The notes beneath the pieces were generated by a model that saw only the letters and a list, made by a program, of their open reading frames with translations, ran no database searches and was not told the DNA's origin. DNA of 64,000 nucleotides from Anaeramoeba flamelloides. Lineage: Eukaryota; Metamonada; Anaeramoebidae. Made by a program: the position numbers and the translations under genes. Shown piece by piece: positions 35,895-48,160 of the stretch. The stretch's first letter is position 1; the number at the start of each line of letters is the position of its first letter. The stretch is from positions 12,979,001-13,043,000 of the forward strand of contig JANTQA010000036.1 of assembly GCA_027625915.1 (NCBI GenBank), in the 5' to 3' direction.

Positions 35895-38138
35895 TTAAAG
35901 ATTATTATCGAGTGTTGGAATTTCTAAATACACTATTTGATATTAATATTAATATAAATAAAATAATAATAAAGGTAAACAAAACAAAAGAAAAAAAAAC
36001 AAATAAAAAGCAATTAATCAAAAAACAGCAAAATAAAAAAAAAAAAAGAAAAAAAAAAAAAAAAATTACATTGGTAAATTGAACATAAATCATGCAAATT
36101 AAATTCTTCGTCTAATAATAAAAATTCGAAAAGAAATTTAACAATTTCAAAATTTTCGTGACTTTTTTTGGAAAAATTCATAATGTGGTGTTTTTTTGCT
36201 TCATTTAGTAATTCAAATGCCTTTTCATAAATGAGTTTTAGAGGATCTATTACTTTTGTTTCTGTAAATTTTAAACTGCTCATTAATTTAATAACGCCAC
36301 TTTTATTTTTAGCATTTTCATAACAGGTGTTAAATAATCTTTTCAGGGCAGCCATTTGCTCAATGACAACACGCTTTTTATTGTCTTCCAAATCGTTATT
36401 TAAAACAAAGTTATCTGCCTTTTCCATCAAGACAATTAAAAATTTTGATATTTTAATATATAGAACTAACCCTAAGGATTGATCGTCTTCTGAAAGTTTG
36501 TCTGCTAAGTGCTTCACTGCTTTTACCCTTGATCGCATTTGGTATAATTGATAAGTGAAATCATTAGGTTTAAAGTTACGAAGAGACTTAACAAATTTTA
36601 TACACTCTTGGTTGGATTGATTTACTTTTAATATGTGTGTTTCATCTTCATCATTTTTTCCTTCCTCGTCATCATTATCATAACTGTCGTCATCAGATTC
36701 CGAATACGATGATGAGGATCCTGATCCTGATCCTGATCCTGATCCTGATCCATATTCATCTTGGTTTTCATGAAAAATATTTTCTGATGGAAAAATACCG
36801 ATTTGTGGATTATTTTCGTTTTCAATTTTCCCGAATTCAAGTGGATCTAAACGTTTAAAATTATTTGAGTTATTTGGACTTAATTTAAAGGGTATTGTTT
36901 TTTGTTTATGAGATTTTTTCTTTTTTCTTTTCTTTTTTTTCTTTTCTCTTTTGGTGACTAATTGATTTTCTTTTTCTTTTTTTTCTTCCCCTTCTTGTTT
37001 TTTTTCTTTTTCTTTTTCCTTTTCCTTTTCCCGCCCCTGTTCTTTTTCTTGCCCCCGTTCATGCCCTTGTAACTGATCACCGCTCCTCTCTTTTATTTTG
37101 TTGGTATTCTGATTCATATTTTGATCTTCAAATAAAAATTCATGAGTAATAAAATTGTCAAACGAAATCCTCTCTTTTGGATTAATTTTAAGCATTGAAT
37201 TAACATAATCTATCGCCTCCTTTGAGATTTTGATATTTTCGGGGAATTCAATGGGTTTCCCCTTGAGACGAAGTTCAAAAAATTGCTGCTTCAAATCATT
37301 TAAATCAAATGCAACAAATGGCGCGCTCCCCGTTAGCATCTGATATAAAACTGCACCGGCAGACCACAAATCAACCTTGGAGGAATACTCTTTCCCTTCA
37401 AGAATTTCGGGTGCCATATATAGGGGTGTACCACATTTTGTATATTTTAGATCAACTTCAACATTTGGCAATTCACGAGCTAAACCGAAATCTGCTAATT
37501 TGACAATCAAATCATCTTCAAAATTATTTTCTTCTTCATTTCCAGTTTGCTCTTGTTTTTTTTTTTGTTTTGTTATTTGTTTTTTTCTTCTTGGAAGGCA
37601 TAATAGAATGTTTTGTGGTTTAATATCACGATGAATAACCAATTTTTCGTGCATATATTTTAGGGCAGAAACTATGGTAATTAATTTATTTAATATGAAT
37701 AATATGAAATGAATGAAAGTATTTGTTATTATTATTATTATTATTGCTATTATTGTTGTTATTATTATTATTAATCATAGTCTTAACAATAAATTATCTC
37801 CAAAAGATTTTAAAAACAAAGTTTTTGAAGAAGAGATTTGTTGTAAAATGGTAGTGTTTTCGAATTATTTGTGATTTTATTTAAAGTGAATTTAAAATAT
37901 TTTGATTCCATCTTTTAATAGGTTGTTTATTCAAGTAATTTTAAAACAATTTTTCTTTTTTATAATGGACGATCTAATGAATTAAGGAAAATCATTGTTG
38001 AAGTGATCTAACGTTATTTGAATTATAAATGAAAAAAGATTACATATCAGGATCTTATTAACTGAATTTAGGAAAAGGATATATGTATTTTGAATTTCTT
38101 TCCTAAGGGTTTAATAACTCTCTCATCTTCTTCTCTCT

Positions 38139-38169
<31 letters not shown>

Positions 38170-41100
38170 AGCCAAATTTCAAAAATACGGGCAAACTTTT
38201 TTATTATTATTTTTTTCTTTTTTCATTTATCTTTTAAAAAAACAATGATAACACAATATTTTTATTTATTAATCTGTATTGATTATTGTCTCTAAAAATG
38301 TTTGTAAAAAACCTTATTATTCAAAAAAAAACAATTAAACAATTTTTTTTCTGATGAAAAATCTGCCCCTATTTTTGAAATTTGGCTTATATAGATATAT
38401 ATATATATCCTCAAAGTTAATATATTCCTTATTTTTAGAAAGATTAAATTCAACTTCATAAACAAACAAATCTTTTATCCAAATTTAGAAAAATAAATTA
38501 TCCTTTTAAAAAGAATTCATTTTTTACAATTAATTTTCATTAAAAAAGATTTTAATCTTTTTGTTGAATTTTTGAATCAAAAAAGAAAAAGAAAAAGAAA
38601 ACTTTTTATTTTTATGAAATCTCACTTTTTGAAATTTTTTTATAGTTTTTATGGACAAATAACATGTGAAATCATATACTTTATTTACAAATACAAAATA
38701 AATCAAATATTTAGATTCAGAAAAAAAATTTACATAAGAATTGCAGTGAAAAACTTTATGGATAGGTTCAATAAAGAAAAAAATTATTGCAAAAACTGGA
38801 AATTTAGAATAGATTTAGCAAAATGTTTATGATGTAGATATCATACAAATTAATAGTATAAGCAATACCAAAATTTATTAAAGAGTTCCTAACCGGGAGT
38901 TTATAAAACAATATTATGATAGTAATTAGGCGGGTGTTTATCAGGGAAAGGCTTTATTATCCACAATTTTTGCATAAATAATCCATTTTAAACTGCAAAA
39001 AATAAAACCCCACACCTTACATATTCAAATTTACACATCAATGTAAACTTACCGAAAAGTTAATCATAAACATCAAAGGAGTATCAGTGCAAAAAATAGA
39101 CAACTGGAGGTAAATGTTTATTCAATTATCACCAAATGTGAACTAATGGTAAATGACAATAAAACAGAAAAATCAACAAAATGAAAAAAAAAATAAAATA
39201 AAAAGAATATGACTCAATCAAGAACAAACATATCAAAAAAAAATCTGGAAAAGGATATTGACTTTTTTTCAGGATATGTTTATATAGATTTGTACAAACG
39301 AAGGATTGTTAAATTCACTCTGGATCCAACTTTTTGAATCAGTTATTCTATCCCGGGTATTATATGGATTTGACATTTTAAATCTTACCCAACCAGATAT
39401 CAATCCAATATATACTTGGATTAATAAAAAAATTGAAAAAAAATAATCAAAGTTCAAATAGGCACACCAACAGATATACCCAAATGGAAAAATAGAACTG
39501 ATCCAACCCTACAAATGATTGGAAGATGGAAAGCGTATTTCATCAAAAAAACTAAAATCAAAAGACAGTTAAACAATCTAGCTGAAGATTTAAATTTTGG
39601 ATGAAATAGAAAATATGGAATAAGACAAGAACAGGGAAAAACTAAATGAGACTGATATTAAGTCAATACAAGACAAAGTAGAATCTTCACAGGGAGAAGA
39701 AAACTGGAAATGGAAAAAATATTTTAAAATAATCCAATTTCCTGAAAATTTTTGGGGAAAAAACCTTATCTAAACTTTAAATTATCAACAACCGTATTCA
39801 AACTAAAGTCCTTTTCAAATGGTTGGAATAGATACATATCGACGAAAAAAAGGAATAAAATCCAAAATATGATACATACTGTCAAAAAAAAAAAATTAAT
39901 GATGCTGATCACTTCATAAGTGACTGTAAAAGATATATCAAAAAACTAAAAACAATGGAAAAAAGAGCTCAAAAAAGCCAAAGATTTTGATTTTATGATT
40001 ATCGTTAATAAAGAAGATACTAATGAATTGTTGAAGAAAATGAACATAAAAGAAATTTATAGCATTACTATAGAATATTTCCTGGCATATATGTACTCAA
40101 CATATGATATAAAGAAAGAAGTATCTCAAATCCAGATGATTCGGGATCGTAATGCCACACGAATCCATTTAAACCAGAAAATTTCAGGTCTCTCAAAAAC
40201 ATTTTTCTTAATAACTTTAATTATTTTTTTTATCTCTTTTTTGAATTACGATTTTTTTGTTATTTTTTTGTTTTTTTTTCTCAACAAACCTTTATTTCAT
40301 CCTTATTTTAGAAAACAAAATTCAAGTTTAAAATGCTTTTAATGGCTGTTTTTTTTCCACACTTTGAATTATTTGTTATGAATTTAATCGCTTCAAAATT
40401 CTCTCTATAACAGATTAAGTGTTTCTTAACAAAAAAATCCTAAACAATAGACATTAAAATCAAATATTTAATCATTGGAGATCAGAAAAAATTGATCTTT
40501 TTTTTTTTTATTTTTCAATAATTTCTTGTTTTTCTTGAAATTTAAAAGAACAAGTAATATTTTTTTGTCATAATCAGTGTATAAATAACGAACTTTTCCA
40601 ATTAAAATAAGATATTTGATAATAATCTATTATTTTTTTTTTCATTTTAATTATCAATTTGTATATATATTTTTTTTAGATCTCCAAGTGCAATAAGTTT
40701 ATTTTTTTTTTATTATGAGGTATTTAAAAAAAAATACCGGAAATGAAAATAAGTCCTGAAATTATTATTAATTGTTAATATTAGGTAAATTGTTGTATAT
40801 TAGGAAAATTAAAAATCAAATCCTTTTTATAACCAAACAAATTTTTTATGAACTTATTAATAAATTCATATAAAGTCGATGTAGTAGAGTATCTATAGAA
40901 AACCCATTTAATTGTTTGATAACCGAAGTAGATTAATTTATTTCGAATAAAAATATAATTTTATTGAGGTTTGCTATGAATTTGGACAATGATAATTTTT
41001 TATTCTTGTTTTTGATTGGTTGAATATTGTTTTTAACAAGTGTAATTTAATTAATCAACATTTTAGAAAGTATAAAGTTATAATTTCCAGAGTTTGATTC

Positions 41101-41771
41101 TCAAATAAAAAAAAATATTAATAAAGGTCAAAAACAATTTTTCTAATATTAATAATTAAAAATCGTGTCTGACATTATTTTCTTGTTAGGGATTTTTTTT
41201 TCAATACTATAATTATTACTTGGAAATAGTTTTATTAGTTTGATCTTTAAAAATTTGAGTAATAAAAGTAAAATTGAATAAATACATTTAATCTTTGTAC
41301 AATTACATATCCAATGGAAATAATTAAGTTTATGTTATCAATTGTTATTTAAAAATAATTAAATTCAAAAGTATTTCTGTAGGTTTTTTGAAGTTGAATT
41401 TTACAGGTTTTTAAAAAGTATTACTGTTATTTGAAGAATAAATTGGGGAAATTTTCCACTTCCTTTTCCTTCTTTTTCATTTACGGATAAAGTTTTCAAG
41501 AAGTAGACGGTAATTTGTGTTTCTTTGTTTGACAAATCTTTGGCTGGTTATATTATGTGAATTACAGGCGAAATAAAATTCCTAAATAAAAGGAATCTCT
41601 TTGAATAGAAAAAAAAAGATAATCAGCCGAAATTTTATCCCACGTAATTTTCAAATACTGGTGTAGCTACATTATTAATTAATTGTGTTTATTTGAATTA
41701 TTTCAATCATGGGTGACTTGAAAAGGAGAGAATAAGCGGAATTGAATTAATTCTGATTAATTTCATTTTAG

Positions 41772-41803
<32 letters not shown>

Positions 41804-44271
41804 GCAGTGAAAAAAATACCGGACATGAAAAAAATCCCGGACAAGATTTTTAATTGTGAACATTAGTAAAATTATTGTGTAATTTCATTTATTTACAATC
41901 AAATTCCTTTTTTTTCAGAATGGAACTTTTTCAATTATAACTCCCCCACTTATTAGAATGATGATTGATGAAATCACACTTGTTCAAAACACCATTCAAT
42001 CAATCAAAAAACAAGAAGAAGAATTATCATTTTCCAAACTCTAGTAAACCTCAATAAAACTCGTTTTGTTTTTCAAAAAAAGTTGATCAACATTAGGCTA
42101 TCCAACAATTACTCAAGTATTCTAGAGACACCTTACTTTGAGGGACTTTAGGTAGATTTATCACTAATCTCATAAAAAAATTGGTTATTTATAATAAGGA
42201 TTTCATTGAAATTAGACAAAAATTTTACTAATACTCACAATTAAAAATCTTTTCCGGGATTTTTTTCATGTCCGGTATTTTTTTCCCTACTATATATAAA
42301 AAACATTGTACAGACCTCGATTTTTTTGAAATTCTTTAATAATGAACCAATTTTGATAAAATTTTATATTTGATTTTATTATTCCAAATACTATTAGAAT
42401 TATAAGAATAAAAATACTAGATCTATCAGTTCTTCAAAATATTAATTAAAGGGGTTTTATTGTAAAATTATATCCACATTCAACAAACTCAAAAAACATC
42501 CAATAATTTTTATTCTTAAAAATCTGAAATAATTCATTTTTACATACCAAGTTAATTTAATCTTGTCAGAAATTATTTTGAATGTTTTATTTTACTAAAA
42601 TTTGAATTTTTAAATTTTATTTGTTCGATTAAAAACTTTCCGAAAAATCAAAAGTAATTTTTGACAAATAAAAAAAATCCAAAAGATATTAACTTTTCAA
42701 AGAGTGAAAATCAAAATGATCTCCAAAACTCTTAATTAACAACAACTATACTAGCACATGTCTTTAAATATTACTTTATTTTTGAAATACTGTTAATTGT
42801 AAAATAAAAAAATCAAAATTTTCATTCAGATTTCCAAAAAATTTATATTTCTTTAACGTAAATAAAATAAATCAAAAGTCCCCAAATTCTCAAAATTAAA
42901 TTAATAATTTAAGCTGTTTTTTTTTGAATTAAAAATTTGAAATGTTTATGATTTTAAAAATCTGTTTTTGGAAATCTGAATGAAAATTTTGTTCCATTTA
43001 TTTTGCAACAAATTGTATCTTATAAACTATTAGTTAATAAACAACAACTCTAACAACACACCTCTTTAAATATTGGTTAAGTTTGGGAATATTCAAAAGA
43101 TAAGTGGAATTATTACCTAATGAAGAAACACTAAAAATTGAAAAAGAGAGAATAACTCTGATTGACTTTTAAAAAAAGTTCCTACTTTACTGATCAACAC
43201 ATTAAAGAGAAGAAACCCACCCAAAGATTTACTTCTTAACAAAAAGAATAAATTAGTTTCCAAACAGAGCAAAACTGAATTGAAACATTAATCGAGGAAG
43301 ATTCGTTTGTTTGTATATATATTCCACCAACAAGTTTTTGTGAAACGAATTCACAAAAAAAGAAAAGAATAAATATTAGAAATTTTAGAAAAAAGAAGAG
43401 AATAAAGAAAAGGTTTTAAAGATTTTACCAATTTGACGAAAGATCTTTTTTGCACTTAAATCATCGAAGTGTAATCTTTTTTGGATTTCCAAGTCAAGAT
43501 CTCCCCGATCACAATATTCCATTATAATGTATAAGCACTCTTTAGTTCTCTATAAATTTGTTGTTATTAATTCAAAACGTTAAAATCAAAATTTGTTTTT
43601 TTATTTGAGATTTTTGATGAGCAAAATACAAGGTAAGGTAATGGGGCTTCTCGCTTCTTACAAATAAACACTAACATCTCAAATAGTTAACGTTTCGATG
43701 TTGCAAGAGGCGTAACATATCCAACTTTTTGTGATTAAAAAATCAAGGTTGGAAGTAGTTGAACAAGCTTTTGTGAAAATATTGAAATTTGAAAATATTT
43801 TTTGGAACCCAGTAAAGAAGGATTATGTCCCTTGTTTCAAAAAAAAAAATTGTTGTTTGAAACACACTCAACAATTTATTCTTTAATAGTGATCAGAACT
43901 GATTTATTAATTTGAAAAAATAAAGCAATAAAAGCTTGTTATTCTTTGCTGTAATGGTTTTTTGAGATTTTTAAAAAAGAAAAAAACAAAAGGACAAAGA
44001 AAAAGTGTTTTTTTGTTTAAATTCAAGAAATTGAACTTACATAAGTATCATATAGCTTCACAATATTTTTGTGGTTCATTGATTTCATTAATTTGATTTC
44101 CCGATAGATTTTTTTTAGATTTATCTTCCTTCGGGTTAAATCAATTGCTTTGATTGCACATACTTTTCCTGTACTTTTGATCTTTCCTTTATAAACAACA
44201 GCATAACTTCCCTTTCCTATTTCTTTTTCAGTAATAAAATTTGGTCCTTCTATTATTTGGTTGACATTCAT
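35895..44271 (-). CDS. Atg1/ULK-type serine/threonine kinase (exons 44271-44041, 43549-43429, 37671-36070, 35932-35895)
   Basis: The product is about 663 aa and all junctions close in phase (0, 1, 1). All kinase motifs are present: GKGSYAVV loop, CAIK Lys41, REIKLM helix Glu, HRDIKPQN catalytic loop, LADFGLA and MAPEIL. The activation segment and EYCDRGDL hinge are Atg1/ULK-like. About 30 extra basic/acidic residues lie between KPQNILL and the DFG strand. After the kinase come a Lys/Glu linker, a (Gly-Ser)n run coded by a six-base repeat (36717-36752), and a C-terminal helical region (LGLVLYIKISKFLIVLM, MAALKRLFNTCYENA) resembling the tandem MIT/EAT domain that binds Atg13. It likely starts autophagosome formation. 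The last exon (LYLEIPTLDNNL) is inferred from donor GTAATT at 36069 and a TAG acceptor. Reading on through the intron instead gives a poly-Phe tail. Confidence 0.9.
38171..38386. mobile_element. MITE family E
   Basis: A 216 bp element with about 27 bp inverted ends (GCCAAATTTCAAAAATA... and its mirror ...TATTTTTGAAATTTGGC), inserted in an (AT)n tract. Only one copy in the window; non-coding. Confidence 0.85.
38730..40454 (+). mobile_element. Decayed LINE (non-LTR retrotransposon) fragment
   Basis: Reverse-transcriptase blocks appear in order across several frames: a RIDLAKC block near 38810, GVYQGKALLSTIFA near 38935 (the G-V-x-Q-G motif), KCELMVNDNKTEKS near 39140, SVILSRVLYGFDILNL near 39345 (the post-palm LYG motif), then a zinc-knuckle-like YDTYC...DADHFISDCKRY near 39870-39935 and a C-terminal tail (39995-40200). 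That order is typical of L1-like ORF2 C-terminal halves. Stops and frame changes are frequent. It is antisense to the host Atg1 gene and 5'-truncated. Confidence 0.8.
40721..41210 (-). mobile_element. TIR element family B, copy 3 (reverse)
   Basis: About 490 bp with decayed inverted ends (AAAAAAATACCGGAAATGAA on the left). The interior in reverse complement matches 113-587 and 41800-42294 (ATTACACTTGTT, CCAATCAAAAACAAGAA, GCAAACCTCAATAAAAT). Inserted in repeat J. Confidence 0.8.
41422..41665. mobile_element. TIR element family H, full copy
   Basis: About 244 bp. The left end TACTGTTATTTGAAGAATAA and right end TTTTCAAATACTGGTGTA match, as inverted repeats, the ends of the shorter element at 44787-44956. 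The interior matches 17175-17435. Non-coding. Confidence 0.65.
41800..42294 (+). mobile_element. TIR element family B, copy 2 (best preserved)
   Basis: About 495 bp with about 55 bp terminal inverted repeats: left GTGAAAAAAATACCGGACAT then GAAAAAAATCCCGGACA, with the mirror at the right. It is inserted in an (AT)n tract, so the TA target cannot be resolved exactly. Each terminal repeat holds two near-identical sub-blocks (GAAAAAAATACCGGACA and GAAAAAAATCCCGGACA). Confidence 0.9.
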
Positions 44272-44786
44272 CTTCTCAAAAAGATTTTGGAGAAATAATA
44301 AAAAGTTTGATAAAAATGATTTTTTTAGTCGAATTATTCAAGATCAGAAGAAACCAAGAATTGAAAAGATTTTTCATAATTCAAACCACTTTTGTTTTCT
44401 GGGAGTTATTTCAATTTTGAAAGAAGGAACAAGATCAAAATCCAATAACTTTCAATTTAAAATTTTTTACACACTTATCTTTTAAAAAATCTTGTTTGTC
44501 TTTTAATGATTGGTTTCAATAAAAACAGTATCAGGCTTTTTGAAAACTAACTAATATTTTTCTTTTACAGAACTTGATCTTAATATTTCGAACAAATTGA
44601 GAAGATGTATTTATTAAAAATCACTTTTTTAGATTTTTTTGATTTAAAAAAATTCAAAGTATTTGAAATTTCAAAAAACATGAAAGAGGATCAAGTAACT
44701 GAAATCTTGAAAAGATTAGAAGATTCAAGTCAAAAATCACATTAAGTCTTGGGATTATTTTGAGTGATTGTTTAAGAATCTTCGTT

Positions 44787-44956
44787 AATACTGGTATTTG
44801 AATAATAAATGGGATTTTTTTTCACTTCATTTTTAATTTCTCTTTTTTAAGTGAACATAGATCAAGAACCTCTTTCTTTAAGAACTATATTTATAAAAAA
44901 AAAATATCGAAAAGGAAGTGAAAATTCTTTCTCATTTAGAATTCAAATACCAGTAT
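44787..44956. mobile_element. TIR element family H, short copy
   Basis: 170 bp with about 45 bp inverted ends: left TTAATACTGGTATTTGAAT... and right ...ATTCAAATACCAGTATTAC. The ends match the 41422-41665 element, and much of the interior is missing. Confidence 0.85.
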
Positions 44957-45287
44957 TACTTTTGATATTTTTTTTATCTAAACCTTGAATAGAAATACTT
45001 TTTAAACGGTTAAAATCTTAAAAAAAAATCGTTAACAGTTAATAATCTTTATTTTGTTTTTGTAAGTGAAGAATTTATTTTTTTAGCAAGAAATTATTTT
45101 TGATAAATACTATTTGAAAAATGAATTGATAAAATTAGATTGTGTTGTAAATTTGGTATGTTAGTTATGAGTTTCGCCAATCCTAAAACAATTATTTTCA
45201 AAAGATCTGTCCCAAGACTGGAATTTTAATAAAAATCAATTTTTAAAATAGAAAAAAGAACCCTTTTTTCGAAAATAACTTTTGGAG

Positions 45288-45786
45288 GATTTAAAAAAAT
45301 AACCACCATGGAAATAACCCTTGAAAAGATTTTTGATTATTATGAAAATTGTTTAGTAATTTCTTATATTGAAAATCAAATCCTTTTCATGAATAACCAT
45401 TGTTTTTGATAAACTCAGTCAATATCTCACCTGAAGTTCATTAAAGTGGGGTTTCTATATTATATTCTGTGTATTGTTTGATAACCAAAAGTAGATCTAC
45501 TTTATTGAAAAAAAATCAAGTTTTATAGAGGTTTGCTATGAATTTGGAAAATGATGTTTTTTATTCTTGTTTTTGGATTGATTGAATATTTTTTTGTATA
45601 AGTGTAATTTAATTAATGGTAATTCTAATAAGTAATTGAGGATTTATAATTTTCAAAGTTTGAATCGTAAATTAAGGATTTGATCCTTTACATATTTTAC
45701 AAGTTTACACAACAATTATCCAAATATTCACAATTAAAAAAAAGTTTCAGGTATTGTTTTCATGCTCAGTATTTTTTTTTTTACTC
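45288..45786 (-). mobile_element. TIR element family B, copy 4 (reverse)
   Basis: About 500 bp, reverse orientation and the most diverged copy. It aligns with 40721-41210 (AAAATCAAATCCTTTT, TTGTTTGATAACC.AAGTAGAT, GAGGTTTGCTATGAATTTGG, AGTGTAATTTAATTAAT). The ends are recognisable as AAAAAAATAACCACCATGG and CATGCTCAGTATTTTTTTT. Confidence 0.75.
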
Positions 45787-48160
45787 TTTTTCTTTTTAGG
45801 TTACATGTTTTTGGGTTCATGTATTAGTGTAATCACTCTAGAGTTATTTTAATTTACTATTAATATTTCAGAATTAAGTTTGATATTCTAATATTTGTTC
45901 ATAAAATTGAAATTCCACAAATATAAATTACTTATTATTAATTATCGAATATATTATTTATAAAAAATTTGATAAAATAAAATGATTAATATAAATTATT
46001 CAAAGTAATTACAAAAAAAAAACCTCAATTGAAAAAAGGGTGAATTATCTTTCGATTTTTTCTGGGCATTTTTTAGATATCTAATTGGCGGTTTACATCA
46101 GAATAAGACTCTAAATATTAAAATAAACCAAATTTCATAATAAATGGACCATCTTACATTTTAATTTTGAATTGCTTTTATATTGTTTTGAAGTTTTTCC
46201 CCTCACAATGAAAAGTTTGCAAATAAATCATTTTTTCTCTTTTTTATTTTTTCGGTAGTGTTTTGTTAAAACGGAAAATGAAAATGAAAAATTGGAAAGA
46301 AGTAACAAATGAATTAATGAAAATTTTGGTTTCAAATATGAAAAAGAGATTAGATTTAGTTATTCAAATGGAAGGAAAATCGATAAATGGTTTTTTTTTA
46401 CTTTTTTAAATTTTCTATTTTTTATGGTATGCTTCTTTCAAAATAAATGTCCCAATTTTTTTTAACAGTTTTTTTTATTTTTCTTTCTTTTATTTACAGA
46501 CAAAAAATAAATATCTCTTGAGTATAGTATTGAATATTAAAATCTAAATTTTTATATTATAATAGATAACTTCAATTATTAAAAATATTTTTCTTTAAAA
46601 TTTGATTTTTAATGGGCCAATTATTATGAACGATAGTTTAGTTTTTTTATATAACTTTTTGAGAAAGCTTCAGTCAATCTCTTTATTTATCCTCTCCAAA
46701 AGAATCTATCATTTTTCAAAACTTTTGGAAATAAGACAAAAGATAAGTGATAAACAAACAGATTACCTTAAAAGAGATTTTTTTAGGAATTGTTGGTAAT
46801 AAATTATTAAAATAATTTTGCCTTGAATTGCAACCCACTTTAATTAAGGGCACTTTATCGTATTTTTGTAAATAAATTGTTAGGGTTAAAAGTAAAACAC
46901 CATTTGCAATTGGGAACATTAATAGAATCAAAGAAACCTGAAAAAGAAAATATAAAATCAATTAAAGAAACAAATTAACTTCCAATCAGAATCCATTATA
47001 CAATTTCCAATCAAACCAACAAACACAATTTAAATTAACTTTTATATCAAAATTCTAATAGGTGGCAATGAAAGATCTTAAAAATAGTCACTTTTTTCAA
47101 ACAATTTTTTTAATGATAGCTAAAACAAAGAATAGCCACAATCAAAAGATAGTATTAAAAAAACTGTTATTGTGATAAATCCTCCATTTCATCTTTTATA
47201 CTTTTTTTTTTTTTTTAATAATAGAAGGTACTTTAAATTTTCAGATTAACTGAATGTGCAAAATTAAAAAAGGTATTGAACTTTTAATCCCCAAAGATCT
47301 TTTTCCCCAAATTGTTTATTAAGAAAAAATCTCACAATAATCATTTATTCAAGCATAATTATTTCAGATATTTCTTGAACAAAGAAATTTGCCAGTTTGT
47401 TCTCTCATAATTTAGTGTTATGTGGATTTTTTAATTGTTTTTATTTTTGACAACCATAGTGGTTACTTGAAAAAGCCTCACATTTTCAAAAATGGTTTGG
47501 AAATAGAATATTTTAGAAAGTGAAAGATTCCTCTTGATTTGTTATAACTCGTTTTCCTTTTTATTCAAATTGGAATTCTAAAGATGTTTTTATTAATGTA
47601 ACTCAACTATTTTGGATTTCAAGAGAAGATTAAAAAAAAACAATTTCAAAAATCTATTTTAATCTTGAAATTTTCAATTTTTTTTGAATGATTTTGTGAA
47701 TTCCAAAACTATTCTTTCAAAATTTGAAATTCGTCTTGCTAACTAATATTAAAAATAAAAAAAAATAAAAAGAATTTTAATTTTTCAATTTTCCAAATTA
47801 TATTTCTTATTGTGAACTTTCAAAACTTAATTCCAAGCATACAATAACTCCTGCTATCTGATTTGGGATTCAAAATTAGCCAATATTTTTTTCCTACTGT
47901 GTAATATTTTACAATTACACTGATTCGAGAATATCTTGGATAATTTTGACATCCTCATTCAAATAACAAAAGATAATTTAATCTTCTTCTTTCTAATTTT
48001 CAACAGGTATCTGATTATATTGATTATAAGCCATTCTCTAAATTATTTTCAAAATTTCGTCTTCTGTCTTTTCATTTTTTTTATTTTCCAAACCTTTTTT
48101 ACTCATTATTTTTTACATTTTAATTTCGTTTATCCAATAAACACAAACTTATCTTTTAAA

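Larger units (their letters stand above)
38490..41420 (+). repeat. Repeat J, second copy, interrupted by other elements
   Basis: Pieces at about 38490-38729, 40455-40700 and 41215-41420 align in order with 4190-4745. The gaps are filled by the LINE (38730-40454) and family B copy 3 (40721-41210). The match stops at the left edge of the family H element. Confidence 0.75.
37672..43428 (-). other. Giant intron of the Atg1 gene
   Basis: A 5757 bp phase-1 intron between RQI and VSALKYMHE of the kinase domain. It is packed with mobile DNA: MITE E, repeat J split by a LINE and a family B element, a family H element and a second family B element, plus (AT)n tracts at about 38143-38169 and 41776-41801. 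Near 42810-42995 a 27 bp block (around TTTTCATTCAGATTTCC) recurs in inverted order. The last 1.1 kb before the donor side (42300-43428) holds no ORF. Confidence 0.85.
44272..48160. other. Intergenic region between divergent Atg1 and TRIM-like genes
   Basis: The 3.9 kb holds both upstream regions. It contains the short family H element (44787-44956) and family B copy 4 (45288-45786). From 45790 to 48160 I see only A/T-rich spacer; the open frames at 46602-46961 lie on both strands and have no family features. Confidence 0.6.

Noticed and set aside
36014-36069. Poly-Phe C-terminus of the Atg1 open frame (NFFFFFSFFFFILLFFD).
   Set aside because: It begins at a GTAATT donor. A short terminal exon at 35932-35895 restores phase and gives a normal C-terminus, so the Phe run is read as intron.
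36717-36752. Six-base repeat (GATCCT)n as a regulatory array.
   Set aside because: It is in frame inside the Atg1 exon and encodes a Gly-Ser run, so it is a coding microsatellite.
47936-48160. N-terminal extension of the TRIM-like gene with a hydrophobic stretch.
   Set aside because: It could mimic a membrane segment, but it is T-rich leader; ATG 48161 has an A-rich context and starts the Lys-rich tail.
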